From positions 2,976,001 to 3,040,000 of the forward strand of contig CP085829.1 of NCBI GenBank assembly GCA_020809705.1: a DNA stretch of 64,000 nt, written 5' to 3'. The DNA comes from Calonectria ilicicola. Lineage: Eukaryota; Ascomycota; Sordariomycetes; Hypocreales; Nectriaceae. The position numbers were made by a program, and so were the translations under genes. How positions within the stretch are numbered: position 1 is the stretch's first letter; every line of letters begins with the position of its first letter. Below the pieces are notes generated by a model. That model was not told where the DNA came from, did not search any database, and worked only from the letters and a program-made list of their open reading frames with translations. Below are positions 48,585 to 58,139 of this stretch, one piece after another.

Positions 48585-50162
48585 ATGATGCATTCTAAAA
48601 CACTCAGCGACCTCAGTCGCAAGGATCTCTTCCAAACACAGGGATACATCGGCGGTGCATGGGTTAGAGCTGCGTCTGGCAAAACCTTCGACGTTTTGAA
48701 TCCATCCTCTTTGGATAAACTTGCTGCTTTGCCTGAAATGGGAGCAGAGGAGACGGACAAGGCTATCCAAGCAGCGCACTCGGCGTTTGCCTCGTATAAA
48801 AAGACATCTCCAAGGTAGCGGGCTAGATGGCTCCGTAAATGGAACGACCTTTGTCTCGAGAATATTGAAGATTTGGCCTTGATTTTGTCGCTGGAAAATG
48901 GGAAACCCCTGAAGGAGGCCAAGGGCGAGGTGCTCTATGGTGCCTCCTTTTTGGAATGGTTCGCTGGCGAAGCAGAGAGGACGTACGGCGAAGTAGTGCC
49001 AACAGCCAACACCGAGCAACGCGTCATGACCATAAAGCAGCCGATGGGTGTAGTAGCTTTGCTGACCCCTTGGAACTTCCCGATCGCCATGGTGACTCGG
49101 AAAGCTGGCGCAGCTCTTGCCGCCGGCTGCACAACAGTTTGGAAGCCAGCTGGTGAAACACCACTTAGCTGTCTTGCTCAGGCAGTATTAGCCCAAGAGG
49201 CTGGTTTTCCTGTTGGGGCTATCAATGTGGTGCTATGTCTGAACAATGTTGCCGAAGTTGGCGAAGCCTTTTGTCGCAACAAATTGGTAAAAAAGCTCAG
49301 TTTTACAGGAAGCACACGGGTGGGACAGCTTCTGGCAAGCCAATGCAGCCATACATTGAAAAATCTCTCGCTCGAACTGGGTGGCAACAGCCCCTTCATT
49401 GTATTTGATGACGCCTTGGTTGATCGCGCTGTCGAAGCCTTGCTGCTGGCCAAATTTCGGAATTCTGGGCAGACATGCGTCACAGCAAATAGAATATTTG
49501 TTCAAAAAGGTATACACGAAAAATTTGTGCAGGCTCTGTCGAAGAGAATGCAAAGTCTCAAGGTCGGCCCAGGCACTGAGGCAGGAGTTGATATCGGACC
49601 ACTTACCCACGAACGAGCAGTGGAAAAAGCCATGGCTCATGTTGAAGGTATGTTTGTATTTGAGGCTGGCAGTGGCTTTTTTCCCCCTTCTTTCTTTTTC
49701 TTCCCTTATTAAGATTTTGGCTGAACAAAACCCTCAGATGCAAAGAACCGTGGAGGTAAAGTCATTCTTGGCGGCATCCCTCATACCGAATTCAAGGGGT
49801 ACTTTATGAATCCCACCCTTATCACGGATATGCAGCCAGACATGATCACCACACGCGAAGAGGTTTTTGCGCCTGTCTTAGGCATCTACAAATTTGAGAC
49901 CGAGGAAGAGGTTATTGAGCTGGCCAATGACTGTGACGTTGGCCTGGGAAGCTTCATCATGACGGAGAATATTGCACGATCCTGGAGAGTCGCCGAAGCC
50001 CTCGAAGTTGGCATGGTTGGCATCAACGTTGGGATGCTAAGTGCATGCGAAAGCCCGTTTGGAGGTGTCAAGAAGAGTGGATATGGTCGTGAGGGCGGAT
50101 CACAAGGGATAGACGAATACTTGACCGTGAAGTCAATGTTAGTGGATATTTCATCGCCATAG
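48585..50162 (+). pseudogene. succinate-semialdehyde dehydrogenase with one in-frame stop
   Basis: Two exons, 48585-49647 and 49738-50162 (donor GTATGT, acceptor CAG), encode 495 codons' worth of NAD(P)-dependent aldehyde dehydrogenase. The reading frame is continuous except for a TAG at 48816-48818 (codon 78), which falls in the conserved KTSPR-x-RARWLRKW segment. Signatures are GVVALLTPWNFPIAM (residues about 154-168), KPAGETPLS, SFTGSTRVGQ, the general-base Glu in SLELGGNSPF (about 264), the catalytic Cys in SGQTCVTANRIF (about 298) and ESPFGGVKKSGYGREGG. These are typical of succinate-semialdehyde dehydrogenase, which oxidises succinic semialdehyde to succinate in GABA catabolism. It follows logically from the aminotransferase at 42404. 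With the stop, only a 77-residue fragment would be made. The rest looks conserved, so inactivation is recent or the stop is a base-call error. Confidence 0.78.
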
Positions 50163-50883
50163 CGCAATGGACTACGCCGCGGCTTCTTAGAGTAGCAATG
50201 CTCAAAATTCCCTATTTACATGACTTCCTCGCTAATTAACAGTCTATGGTAGAGTGTGCCCACCTACAAGCCTACGCAGTATCCCACTACGAAGTAAGCT
50301 GCCACCCCTACCGCAGCATCAGATGACCTGCACTGGGCACGTCCTCAGCTCAGGCAACTTCGCTTGCTTAAGGCATCACGACACGACACGAAAACCGCAG
50401 CACCGGGCCCAAATTCAAGCTCAATCAACGGGATAAACAACCTCTTGATATAATTATAGAAATCACGCCATGCGCACCCATCACTTAGGACGGAACTCGA
50501 CGTTTTGGCGAGAGGTCACTGCCAAATTTGGCAAGCGACTGGTGCACCGACTTTCTACTCCAACTCCCTGGCCTGCCTAGCCTTAGTTAAGATGGGGTAC
50601 CAAGTAATAATCTCATTCCCGCTTCACCAGGACCAAATCACACTGCGAGATCCAGAGATAGCGGCATTATACGCTGGCCTACTGGCACCGAATGTGCGGG
50701 GAAAGCCGACCAGCCCGCCTACAAGACGGAGACTAGCTGAAAGGCAGCCTTCTGGCGAGTAGGCTGAGTTAGGACCCCATCCTGAGATAAAATTCGGGCC
50801 CTCTACCACCTGATCGGCGTTGGACCACATAAACACTATCACGTAACTCAGTTTGCCTGTTTGCGTCCCTAATTTGAACCGAC
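50163..50883. other. intergenic region upstream of the urea carboxylase relic
   Basis: No amidase or other domain is seen in this 720-base stretch, so the downstream gene is not part of a DUR1,2-type fusion. Two HGATAR sequences, as used by GATA-type nitrogen regulators, occur at 50656-50661 and 50785-50790. Such short sites also occur by chance. Confidence 0.4.
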
Positions 50884-53800
50884 ATGAAGACCGAATCGCT
50901 TGACAACATTAAAAAGATCCTGGTGGCCAATCGGGGAGAGATTGCCTTGCGTTGCATCAAAGCCTGCAAGGAACTAGGCGTTAAAAGCGTTTCTGTCTTT
51001 ACGAATGCAAATGCTACTTCTTTGCACGCCACACCGGCAGACGAGGCTGTCCCGTTGCCGGGCAACGGTATTGCGGCCTACAGACGGGTGAGTCCACTAC
51101 TTAATAGTTGACCTTGACGAAATCATCTCTAACTAGACAGGTAGGGATTCCATATTAAATATATGCCTTCAGTAAAACGTCGACGCTGTCATCCCTGGTT
51201 ATGGATTTCTCAGTGAAATGCCGACTTTGCTACGGCTGCTACGGCTCCTGACGTTATATTTGTTAGCCCATCCTTCGTTTCGATAAATGCCATGGGTTTA
51301 AAGCCTGAAGGTAGATAAATTGCGGATTGGGCAGGTGTTCCCAATATCCCAGGAACTTCCTTACTGGCTTCACCTGTGGAGGTTGTGGAAAATGCCCAGC
51401 AACTGGGATATCCGCTCATGCCCAAAGCTACCAGTGGATGTGGTGGTATGACAAATTTGTAAGAACGAGGAAGAACTACTGACTGCCTTTTCTCTTGCCG
51501 AAAGCCGAGTAAGGGTTCTCTTCAAGAACAGCGGCGTCTTTTTAGAGAAGTATCACCCGCGCTCCTGACACGTCGAAGTTCAAGTAGCGGGCAACGGTGA
51601 GGTCGTTGTCGCCTTTCGGGAGCGAGAGTGTTCATTACAACGACGTCACCAAAAAGTAATTGAAGAATGCCCTAGTCCGCTTGTTGAGGGAAATCCGAAC
51701 CTGCGCGAGAAGCTGCTTTCCTTGGCGATAAATTACGCCTCTCAACTAAACTACAAGGGTGTCGGTATGGTCGAATTTCTAGTTGGCGACGAAACAGCAG
51801 ACTAATTTTGTCTGGAGATGAACGCTCGCTTACAGGTCGAACATGGAATCACGGAAATATGCCATCAAGTCGACCTGGTTCATCTTATGCTTCGGCAAGC
51901 AGATTACGAAAAGGGAGGCCAACTTGGCCTTCCATCAGCCAGCCTTAAGACCATGGTTAGGCCGCAGACTCTCGGGGCTGCGATTGAGGTTCTTGTATAC
52001 GCCGAGGATCCGCTCCGCAACTTCGCCCCCAGTCTAGGCCTCCTTCAGTCCGTTCGCTGGCTGCATAGCGAGGAGATCCGGGTCGACACGTGGGTCAAGC
52101 ATGGCCAAGAAGTTGACGTGCTAGAAGTCACCATATCTGGCCCAGAACTTCTATTCCAAGTCTCGGCAGTAGTCGCTGTGTGTGACGCTTCCACTCCCGT
52201 TACTGTTGATGGCAGTCCTCAGCCCATGTGGACTAGGTTAATTTTGAGTAAGGTTCAAAGACTGCAGGTTGGGAATTGAAAGCTATGGCCTCAGCTTTCA
52301 GAGGCAGCTTCTCAGAGGTCCCGCAGTTCCTAAGCTCCAAATCCACAGCGCTTGAGCTCGGATTTGGCGGTATGTGGGGGGCGAAAGCTTCAAACACATG
52401 ATATCCTCGCCTTGTCTCCCGAACCAAATTCATGGGCAAAATCTGCAACGTCATTGATGATCCCAAACGAAGCCATTCCAAATTTTGACATCAGAAATGT
52501 CTATTGCGTGGAGGGACTCTACGGCTCGGATGATATTCTCACTTCCGAAGGCTGGAAAGCGTTATACGAATCAACATGGAAGGTTGGCCACAACAGCGGT
52601 CGAAGCGGTGTTCAATTGGCAGGTCCGCAGCTAAAGTGGTCACGCAATTCTGAAGGAGGTGGTGGATCGCATCCATCGAACGTATTCAACTACGGGTACG
52701 TACCCAAATGGAGGCGTTAATTGGACGGGCGACTTCCCTATTATTTTTTTCATGCGACAGTACAGATATAGGTGGGTTTCCATGTCCTGCGACCATCTAT
52801 TCCGCGGAGCTCTGGAAGATCGGTCAATTAAAACTTGGAGATGAGCTGCGACTTTGTCCAACAACGTTCTACAACACCCACAAGACCGCCCGACAGAAGA
52901 ATAAATACTTAGATGCGGTTTCAAAATATTACACCAATCAAAGTGTTTCTATTCCTGCTCTATTTCCAGAGTTGTGCTCCCAGTCGGGGGGGTCACCATC
53001 GATATCAATGGAGCTCCGAGCCAGAGGAAATCTTCCCACTGTCATCTATCGACAGGGCGGCGGCTCCTCCATAATTATAGAATACGGGAATGAATCATTT
53101 GATTTGAGGAACAAGTTTTGTGTCAGGATCATGGCTAAACAGCTCGAATCCCTCAACATACCAAATCTTAAAGTTACACCTAGTATTGCTTCTCTCACTG
53201 TTCATTTTGACTTATTCCAGCAGAGTCAGAAAGACTTGCTCAAGATATTCCAGGCGTGTAGCGAAAATATCGGCAGTTTGACCGGGGCTCGTGTGCCCGC
53301 CCGAGAGGTGCATCTTCCAGTTTGTCTTGATCATCCAGCGATACCACAAGCGATCCAACGATATATGGACCATATTCCACCAACCTCGACTTATTTACCA
53401 GATAATGTCGAGTATTTAAGGAAGAAGAATGCCATGAAATCTCGAAGACGTATTTGATGCTCTGCTGAAAACTCCATGGCCAACAGTAGCAGTTGGTTTC
53501 TACGTCGAGACCCCATTGATGTTCCCGTTGGATCCCAAATACGTTTACGTGGGACAAAAGAACAGTCCCATTCGCGTTTACACCCCAAGCGGATAACTCA
53601 GGTTATGAGACTCTTTACTTGGTCTCCATCCCGTCGCGTCTCCAGGAGGCTACCGGCTCATTGGCCAAACACTGAGCGCTTGGGATGCGGCGGGGTCGCG
53701 CCCGGTTCCTCCTTGTCCAAGCCTTGGCTATTCAAAAACTTTGATTTGGTTAAGTTTTATAAGTTATCAGGACAAGAGGATAACCATTTAGAACGCGATC

Positions 53801-54271
53801 ATGCGGCGGGAAGACACAATCCCAGTATATGCGAGATCAGTCTTGATATGGACAAGTTCATTTCCAAGTTTGATGCTGCAAGCAAGGATCCTTGCCACCA
53901 AGGGTGGAAGCGACGTCAACTTACAGCTGTCAAGGAGGCTTCTCAGATAGAACTGAAGCTTTTTCGAGAATGGACTTCTGAAAAGGTTTCATCCAAAGAT
54001 ACTGCAGCTGGTGACTTTGAGTACTTGGGGCAGGATAATGCTGTCGTGTTAAGTTCACCTGTGAGTGCAAGTGTTTGGAAGGTAAATGTCAGTGTGGGGG
54101 ATGTACTTGAGAAGGGGCAAACTGTGGCGATATTGAAGCAATGAAGATAGAGATTGAAGTAGGTTGTGGAGATGAACAGGCTGGGACAATCGTGCAGAGT
54201 ATTCTAAACCCACCGGGCGATGCTGTAGGTCCTGAAAGATCGATTGTTGCCATCTTGAAGGGTTCTAATTG
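50884..54271 (+). pseudogene. urea carboxylase-type biotin enzyme, heavily degraded
   Basis: Pieces of one long protein follow in the order expected for urea carboxylase (or the carboxylase half of urea amidolyase). A biotin carboxylase start ([19 protein letters not shown]) comes first, then VDAVIPGYGFLSE, VIEECPSPLVEGNPNLREK and MNARLQVEHGITEICHQVD. Next are the AHS2 (KipA-like) domain with GRSGVQLAGPQLKWSR and GGVNWTGDFPII, and the AHS1 (KipI-like) domain with SLTVHFDLFQ and GARVPAREVHLPVCLDHPAI. Last is a biotinyl domain (VSVGDVLEKGQTVAIL). Disabling changes include TAA at 51316, TGA at 51566 and TAA at 51803. A deletion near 52115 removes the end of the carboxylase and start of AHS2, several frameshifts lie between 51225 and 53640, and a shift right at the biotin-lysine motif (about 54135). 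The family carboxylates urea or related amides at ATP cost. There is no amidase domain. The gene is certainly non-functional as written. Confidence 0.9.
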
Positions 54272-55118
54272 AATACGAAATGGCACGGTTACAAATATTT
54301 TCAGTGGCTCCCCAAAGGTCCTAAGGAGCTTTCGGTCGATCCAATGCATTTATTGTGGTAAATTCGGTTTCAAGCTTAGTTCTAGAACCAAACAATACCG
54401 AAATATAATAAGCAATAAAGACGTCTAGCGCCATGGTGTTCGGATAATAGTTCAAATTTGATTGAAAGGTATTGGGATTTTTTGGCTGTAATTTAATTCT
54501 TTTTTTTTTTTTTAAAAAAAAAAGAAAATCGAAAATAAATCCTCTTTTCTTTCTTTCCCTACATGGCTCTAGAGAAATTAGTGCCCGTTTATAGAATGCT
54601 TTAGAGAAAACTAACCAAGGCGCAGGCGAGCAACCAAGCGAAAAGTCGGCGAATGGACATGTCTCGGACAGGAGGCGGAGGGAGGCGAGCACAACTAGAT
54701 CAGTGACTAAATTCAACAATGGCGACTAGTATGTTTGCTGTCCGATTTAGACGACAGAAATTCAATGACTCGAGCGACATGGTAAGACATTCGTGCCCAT
54801 GTCCAGGTCCGTGATGCTCGCCTCTCGCTGCAGATCACCACTCAGCAGCGCTCACAGAAGGTTTGGGGGTGAGCGGAGCGCTGTGTAACCACAATGACAC
54901 TAGAACCAACTTGTTTACTCGTAGCTGTCTTCTTCCCAGACCGTAAGACTGAAGCCCCTGTTGCTTGCAAACAGCCCAGGGTCGCGTGCCACAACAGTTT
55001 GGCCGCACTCTTGCTCTTGCACGTAATGTGCTGCCCCTCCTTCCACGCCAAACGCACTTCCATCTCGCAACACCCGCCCAAAAACAATACCATCATCCGC
55101 CATCGAGGCAATCCATCC
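54272..55118. other. intergenic region, right border of the AT-rich cluster
   Basis: No gene is recognised. A T15-16 run immediately followed by an A10 run at about 54499-54523 forms a perfect A/T inverted repeat. Base composition returns toward the flanking level after about 54.6 kb. The open frame from 54894 probably represents leader sequence of the next gene. Confidence 0.4.
54499..54523. repeat. oligo-T / oligo-A inverted repeat
   Basis: A run of about 15 T followed directly by about 10 A, self-complementary. It lies at the right border of the AT-rich cluster. Confidence 0.8.
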
Positions 55119-55834
55119 ATGTCAGCGCAGGCGGAACCAGAAGAAATAGATCTCGGCATCACATTCGAGCCCGATGATTCGGTCGGCAAATTCGGACTCT
55201 TGGATCTAAGAACTCCAAGTGGTAACAGCGAGCACCGCCCTGTCGCTGTGAAACCACTCACCGACCTACCCAAGATACTGCGCGTGCCACACAAGCGTGG
55301 CCCGAAACCGAGCAAGCAGAATCTTGCCATCCCAGCACCACCCAGGGAAGAAGGTCGTGCAGCTACTTGCCTCAAAGACTATTGGACTGCCAAGTCGTGT
55401 GCACCGTGCCAGAAGAACAAGGTGCGACTCGCGACTCCCGACTCTCCGTGAAAGGCTTTGCTAATCCGCCCAGTGTCGATGCATTTTCGAAGAGAATGCG
55501 CTCGAATGCAGAAGATGTCTAGATTACCATAGAGAATGTGTAGAAGGCAAAAGTAAAAAGGTACGTGGTCGGACACCGTCCAATCCCTCGGGTTAACCAA
55601 CACCACATGCACTAGAAACCAAAGGTGGTGCCACAGAAGCGCGAGTGGAAGTGCTGCGGGAAAAATCTTGGAGGGCAACAGTCATATACACAACACAGAA
55701 AGACTCATCATCCGATAGATTACTTCTGCTACATATGCGATAGGAGATTGGCAGCGGCCGATAATTGGAGGAAGCATCTGAAGACGAAGATGCACTTGGA
55801 AAGGACTGCTGATTTGGACCCCAGTCCCGACTAA
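55119..55834 (+). CDS. small Zn(II)2Cys6 plus C2H2 finger protein
   Basis: Exons 55119-55421, 55474-55560 and 55616-55834 join in phase 0 and give 202 residues. The N-terminal third is acidic (EPEEIDLGITFEPDD) and is followed by an AT-hook-like KRGPKPSK. The spliced sequence then gives CX2CX6CX8CX2CX6C (CAPC, QKNK then CR, C, later CRRC and LDYHREC), which fits a Zn(II)2Cys6 binuclear cluster. Downstream are one degenerate C2H2-like element (CCGKNLGGQQSYTQHRKTHH) and one regular Cys-x2-Cys-x12-His-x5-His finger (CYICDRRLAAADNWRKHLKTKMH as spacing). The protein is likely nuclear and DNA- or RNA-binding, but it lacks a fungal_trans domain. The start at 55119 is chosen over an in-frame Met at 54894 because the extra N-terminus looks non-coding. 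It is convergent with the 490-residue gene. Confidence 0.72.
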
Positions 55835-56666
55835 CCCTTGAGACGATAAACAGAGAAACAACACTTAGGCTAAGGAAGTATCCAAAAGTCTAAAGAGAAA
55901 CAATGTCCATAGCCCCTAGCATTGGTATTCTATCCCGCTATGTTACTAAATCGACATCAAGTGCAATACAACCCAACTCCTCATTTGCCAATTCGGAAAT
56001 ACAACCATCGTGAGTTCTTCTTGGAGGAAAAAAGTAGAGCTAAGTCTTCATCCTTGTTAAGAAATTTTATTTACGCCATTGTAACCGCAACACGATTAGA
56101 TTCAGTGCGGAGTTGAGTAACACCAATCTCATGCCCTCTATTCCCCATAATATTATACGTCATTATTTACTACGCCCATCTCCAATCACTTCTATCATCA
56201 CTAAGAACCTCGCTTTAAAGATGTAAGGCAAGTCAATAAATCCTAAAATAACTCCATATACGACCTAGGTAGCTTCATAAGACCCAGCCAAAACCTTTAC
56301 TTCTCGACACGCTAAATACATCAGACAAAGTGTAAGACAGTAAGCCCCCCAATTACTCCTCCCATGATTTCGCAATCTCAAATGTATTCTAATAGAAGTC
56401 CATAGCGCCGATTTTTCTGCTCATCCACCTCTATCCTCCCCATGTTTCCGACTTTACCCGAGCGATCGCGGGGATGCGAGCCAAACGTCGAATCCGAACC
56501 GAACCGATTTCATTACAGGCTGGTGATACGGTTATGATAACGGGACACATGATCTCATAACATTCCCTAGGGGAAAAAAATCTTGTTGTATCACCATCTC
56601 GTTTTGGAGCGTTCACAGGACCAAAGAGTCCATGGTCACCAGATGTGAGAAGCAAAGTCCTCACGA
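55835..56666. other. AT-rich convergent intergenic region
   Basis: Shared 3' region of two convergent genes, strongly AT-rich around 55.85-56.35 kb. No gene or repeat is recognised. Confidence 0.5.
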
Positions 56667-58139
56667 TTAAGCCACGGGTTTTGGTGATATTTTGGCAAAC
56701 CGACGTGAAGTGACGCCAGTAAGGAGATCCTCACCAGTTATATCTTCATCCGCTGAATAGCCCCTTCTCCTCTTGAAGACACGATTGACGCGAGCGACGA
56801 CATCAACGTGCTTCATAAGTTCCCTGTTTAGTCTTGCCACAATATTCTTCTGCTCCTCACAAGTCAATGTTGGGAGGTAGCCGCAGATGCGACGGAGTTC
56901 TGACTGTCCTGCGAATCCCCGACGGTTGTTTGCTTTGTGCCGCATAATCTGGAGGGCCACCCAAGCCAGCTTATGCTTGGCATAGATTTCCGACTTGCAC
57001 CCGTGCTCCCTCCACACCCGCTGAATTTCAGTGGGCCAGCGGTTGCGCTCCCTCATCCTCTTGCAGGCGGCCATCACGATAACGTCTTCAGTCGTCAGGC
57101 CCGGTTTTTTCGGGGCTGTCGACGGAGTTGGAGACGGGGACAATACTGGGAACGGGGACGAAGCTGGAGACGAAGCTGGGGATAGAATCGGAGAGCCACT
57201 TCCATCTGGACTAGATGGAGCAGACTCGCCTTCTTCGGGCCGAGGTTTCTCAGCTGCGAGTCCAGGTCGTGAGGCTTCAAGTTGGGTACCAATTTCGAGT
57301 TGAGGGTCGACGGGAATTTGAGGCTCAGTCGCAACTTGGGAGTCGGCCAGAAGAAGTTCGTCGTCAACTACAATTTTCGAATCCATGGCAGATGGAAGAT
57401 CAATTGCGCTTTGGGCTTTTTCTGTTCCATTATAAGGTTGTTCGAGGGTGGTTTGAGGTTTTTTTGTTGCATTTTGAGAACGGTCATCTTCAGATTGGGG
57501 TCGTTCGATTTCAGATCGAGGCTTCTGAGCTTTGTTTTGAACTAGCTCAAACTCAGCCGGTGCGCGCTCATTATCGGACCCGACTTGTCCGACTTCGCGT
57601 TGAAGCCCAGGTCCGGTCTCAACTTGATCCAGAACCACCTCAGCAACGTTAGTGTTTAACAGAGCTGTGGCATGGTTGGGCTTGGGTGGCGCAGTCTTGT
57701 TCGCAGCGGAACACGAGGCTGCATCGCCATCTTGACAAGGATTCAATAGGGCGGCTATCCGATTTGAATTGCACCGAGGGGTTCGGACTCTAACAGGTTG
57801 AGAAGCGACACTAGTATCCTGGCTCGGGTTTAACAAAGAAGCGATACTGTTCGCATTGGACGACCGAAGACGGTCACCTCCGAATCGAGGCTCAGTTTGC
57901 TGCGGAATTATATCGGCGTATTGATTGAGGCTTGGTAGTGGACTGGTGTCATTCAAATTGATTGCAGCGGACCGAGATTTGATGCAATTTGAAACGGTAC
58001 TGTGTTCCACCGGGTTTAAGAGAAAGGCAACCTTATTCAACTTAGACACGGGACGGCGGCGGCGTTCAACCCTGTACACAGGCTTAAATCGAACCGGAAC
58101 CGCACCTTCGTGAGAGCTTAAGAGAGCAGCAATATTCAT
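56667..58139 (-). CDS. 490-residue protein with five LLNP-type short repeats
   Basis: A single exon of 490 codons starts at the Met at 58139. The first 165 residues contain five copies of a short motif, consensus N-x-[IVA]-A-x-L-L-N-P, at about residues 2-8, 35-43, 97-105, 126-134 and 155-163 (for example NSIASLLNP and NRIAALLNP). They are separated by disordered linkers. The middle is a polar, acidic region with Pro/Gln repeats (residues about 180-350), ending in Ser-Pro repeats. The C-terminal 130 residues look folded and basic (TEDVIVMAACKRMRERNRW, AWVALQIMRHKANNRRGF, VNRVFKRRRGYSADED) and could bind nucleic acid. Similar LLNP motifs occur singly near the N-terminus of many fungal regulators; five in a row suggests multivalent docking. 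No family is recognised. Confidence 0.7.
   Translation of the reverse strand: MNIAALLSSHEGAVPVRFKPVYRVERRRRPVSKLNKVAFLLNPVEHSTVSNCIKSRSAAINLNDTSPLPSLNQYADIIPQQTEPRFGGDRLRSSNANSIASLLNPSQDTSVASQPVRVRTPRCNSNRIAALLNPCQDGDAASCSAANKTAPPKPNHATALLNTNVAEVVLDQVETGPGLQREVGQVGSDNERAPAEFELVQNKAQKPRSEIERPQSEDDRSQNATKKPQTTLEQPYNGTEKAQSAIDLPSAMDSKIVVDDELLLADSQVATEPQIPVDPQLEIGTQLEASRPGLAAEKPRPEEGESAPSSPDGSGSPILSPASSPASSPFPVLSPSPTPSTAPKKPGLTTEDVIVMAACKRMRERNRWPTEIQRVWREHGCKSEIYAKHKLAWVALQIMRHKANNRRGFAGQSELRRICGYLPTLTCEEQKNIVARLNRELMKHVDVVARVNRVFKRRRGYSADEDITGEDLLTGVTSRRFAKISPKPVA

Noticed and set aside
50163..50883. Amidase domain that would make a DUR1,2 urea amidolyase fusion
   Set aside because: No amidase signature (Gly/Ser-rich GGSSGG-type) is visible in any frame upstream of the carboxylase start.
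35247..54271. Polyketide or nonribosomal peptide biosynthetic cluster
   Set aside because: No synthase, P450 or assembly-line gene is present; the enzymes are those of GABA-type catabolism.
50884..54271. Repeat-induced point mutation as the cause of the lesions
   Set aside because: Many lesions are frameshifts and a deletion, and the stops seen are not a run of CpA-to-TpA changes; RIP would not produce indels.
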